Assembly (NCBI GenBank): GCA_017428525.1
Contig: JAFRQQ010000020.1
Location: 185,535-249,534 of the forward strand
DNA: 64,000 nucleotides
Direction of reading: 5' to 3'
Source of the DNA: Clostridia bacterium
GTDB lineage: Bacteria; Bacillota; Clostridia; Oscillospirales; Acutalibacteraceae
Part shown: in pieces, positions 62,748 through 64,000 of the stretch
Layout of the letters: every line of letters begins with the position of its first letter
Position numbering within the stretch: position 1 is the stretch's first letter
Program-made: the position numbers and the translations under genes
Notes under the pieces: model-generated
What the model was told of the DNA's origin: nothing
The model's database searches: none
Seen by the model: the letters and a program-made list of their open reading frames with translations, nothing else

Positions 62748-63580
62748 GCGGAACATTATATGTGGTCGGCACGCCGATCGGAAATCTGGGCGACCTTTCG
62801 CCCCGCGCGCTGGAAACGCTCGCGCGCTGCGATTTCATCGCCGCCGAGGATACGCGCGTCACACTGAAGCTGCTGACCCATTTCGGGCTGAAAAAGCCGC
62901 TGGTCAGTTATTTTGAACACAACAAAGCCGAGCGCGGACCGCAGATCGCGGACCGTCTGCTGCAGGGCGAAAGCTGCGCGCTGGTCACCGACGCCGGCAT
63001 GCCGGCGATCTCCGATCCGGGCGAGGATCTGGTGCGGCTCTGCCGGGAAATGCAGATCCCCGTGGAAGCGGTGCCCGGGCCGGTCGCCTTCGCCACGGCG
63101 CTGGCCGTTTCGGGCATGCCCGCCAGGCGGTTCACCTTCGAGGGCTTCCTGCCGGTCGAAAAAAAAGAGCGCCGCGCGCTGCTGGCATCCCTGCGGAACG
63201 AACCGCGCACCATGATCTTTTACGAAGCGCCGCACAAGCTCGGCAACACCCTGCGCGATCTTACGGATGCGCTCGGCGACCGGAAGCTGGCCATTGTGCG
63301 GGAGCTGACAAAAATCCACGAGGAGGTCCTGCGCACCACGCTGACTGCCGCGGCCGCGCAGTTTGAAAACGGCAGTCTTAAGGGCGAGCTGGTGCTCATC
63401 GTGGAAGGAAAAGCACCGACGCAGACGCCCGGCATGACGCCGGAGGCCGCCGTCGCCTATGCGCGCGAGCTGGTCGCAAACGGAGAGAGCAAAACCAACG
63501 CCGCGAAGCTGGCCGCCAAAGAGAGCGGTCTGCGCAAGGGCGATATTTATCAGCAGCTGATCGAGGAGGCATCGGAATGA
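62744..63580 (+). CDS. rsmI: 16S rRNA 2'-O-methyltransferase RsmI
   Basis: The 278-residue enzyme 2'-O-methylates C1402 of 16S rRNA. YVVGTPIGNLGDLSPRA near residue 5, AAEDTRVT, VTDAGMPAISDPGEDLV and FYEAPHKL are family motifs, and length matches. The start is a TTG at 62744, with GGAGGG 7 bases upstream and the preceding stop overlapping; the open frame continues upstream inside the other gene but without homology. Confidence 0.95.
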   Translation: MSGTLYVVGTPIGNLGDLSPRALETLARCDFIAAEDTRVTLKLLTHFGLKKPLVSYFEHNKAERGPQIADRLLQGESCALVTDAGMPAISDPGEDLVRLCREMQIPVEAVPGPVAFATALAVSGMPARRFTFEGFLPVEKKERRALLASLRNEPRTMIFYEAPHKLGNTLRDLTDALGDRKLAIVRELTKIHEEVLRTTLTAAAAQFENGSLKGELVLIVEGKAPTQTPGMTPEAAVAYARELVANGESKTNAAKLAAKESGLRKGDIYQQLIEEASE

Positions 63581-64000
63581 TTGAATATTACAAAGCGCAT
63601 CCGTACTGGATCGCCGTGCTCGCCGCGCTGGTCGTCGCGGCCGTGTTCATGTGGATCAAAGCGATCAAAGCCAGCCGCGCGCACTATCAGTCAAACGAAA
63701 AAATCATGAAAAAGCTCAAGGAAGAGAATCAGTTGCGCAACGAATTCGCGGTGCTGACCCCGGCGCTCGCGCAAAGCGCCGATCCCGTCGCGCTGTTCAA
63801 GGGCGTTGCGCTCAATCTGCACAAGCGGGTCGCGGATCAGGCGGATCTGAACGCCGCGTTCGCCGCGCTCTCCCCCGCGCAGCAGGGCGTCTACGCGCTC
63901 TATTTCGTGCTCGACGACGGGGGCGAAGCGCTCAGCGGCTTCTTCAAGGCGAACACCGCGCCGCTGACCACGGCGGCCGGCGCGATGCTGGAAACGCTGG
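63577..64000 (+). CDS. Membrane-anchored hypothetical protein, cut by the window end
   Basis: The reading frame starts at ATG 63577, overlapping the rsmI stop (ATGA), and runs open to the last base (141 codons). It begins MIEYYKAHPYWIAVLAAL with one membrane segment (about residues 11-27), followed by a basic/acidic coiled-coil-like stretch (NEKIMKKLKEENQLRNEF) and a soluble domain. I do not recognise the family. It is co-transcribed with rsmI. Confidence 0.75.
   Translation, partial: MIEYYKAHPYWIAVLAALVVAAVFMWIKAIKASRAHYQSNEKIMKKLKEENQLRNEFAVLTPALAQSADPVALFKGVALNLHKRVADQADLNAAFAALSPAQQGVYALYFVLDDGGEALSGFFKANTAPLTTAAGAMLETL

Overview
The window looks like chromosomal DNA of a GC-rich (roughly 60% by eye) anaerobic Firmicute of the Clostridia, probably Oscillospiraceae/Ruminococcaceae-like. 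Evidence: a ctsR-mcsA-mcsB-clpC heat-shock operon with CtsR operators, Firmicute-type Shine-Dalgarno sequences and sigma-A promoters (mostly 17-base spacers), many lipoproteins and signal-peptide proteins with Thr/Pro linkers, several glycoside hydrolases and a lanthipeptide-type biosynthetic cluster. I saw no rRNA, tRNA, CRISPR, phage or insertion-sequence genes. The taxonomic call is inference.

Layout. 0-8 kb (minus strand): amidohydrolase, monoacylglycerol-lipase-like hydrolase, two related lipoproteins, a P-loop kinase, TrkA/TrkH potassium uptake and a GH43 hydrolase. 8-16 kb (plus): a GH5 glycanase, divergent from GH43, and two tandem giant secreted GLUG/beta-helix paralogs. 16-18.4 kb (plus): a compact operon of two secreted proteins sharing a YETPII motif, followed by an HPr-kinase-like protein, a PqqD-like protein and an S24/S26 peptidase. 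18.4-31 kb: a small secreted protein, a mini cation-diffusion facilitator, a metallophosphoesterase, an SPFH/zinc-ribbon protein, GlmS, a ribosomal-protection-type GTPase fused to a Rae1/YacP-like NYN nuclease domain, an FAD oxidoreductase, and a GH3-xylulokinase-isomerase operon (the operon runs to 33.2 kb). 33-42 kb: BspA-type LRR membrane protein plus MFS/GPH transporter, two secreted proteins, a GH36-type alpha-galactosidase and a secreted metallophosphoesterase.

42.4-56 kb (minus strand) is the highlight: a RiPP cluster in two adjacent operons. The upstream operon (promoter near 55.98 kb) encodes an NHLM-type export system: a very short HlyD-like protein, a C39-peptidase ABC exporter and a second NHLM ABC transporter, plus a nucleotidyltransferase. 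The downstream operon (promoter near 49.65 kb) encodes a double-glycine leader peptide, a Cys-containing peptide with a YxxP motif, an HprK-PqqD fusion, a radical SAM/SPASM enzyme, a short CCG-type LanM lanthipeptide synthetase, an S24/S26 peptidase and an MsbA-like ABC exporter. The genes suggest a peptide product (or two) made by combined lanthionine, radical-SAM and possibly phosphorylation chemistry. The 16-18.4 kb locus carries separate versions of the kinase, PqqD and peptidase parts, so the genome seems to use this module twice.

56-64 kb: class II fructose-bisphosphate aldolase, the ctsR-mcsA-mcsB-clpC operon, and a TrmN6-like methyltransferase, rsmI and a membrane protein cut by the window end. 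The only stretch above 300 bases without a gene is 61672-62003, which holds the ctsR and methyltransferase promoters, CtsR operators and an AT-rich segment.
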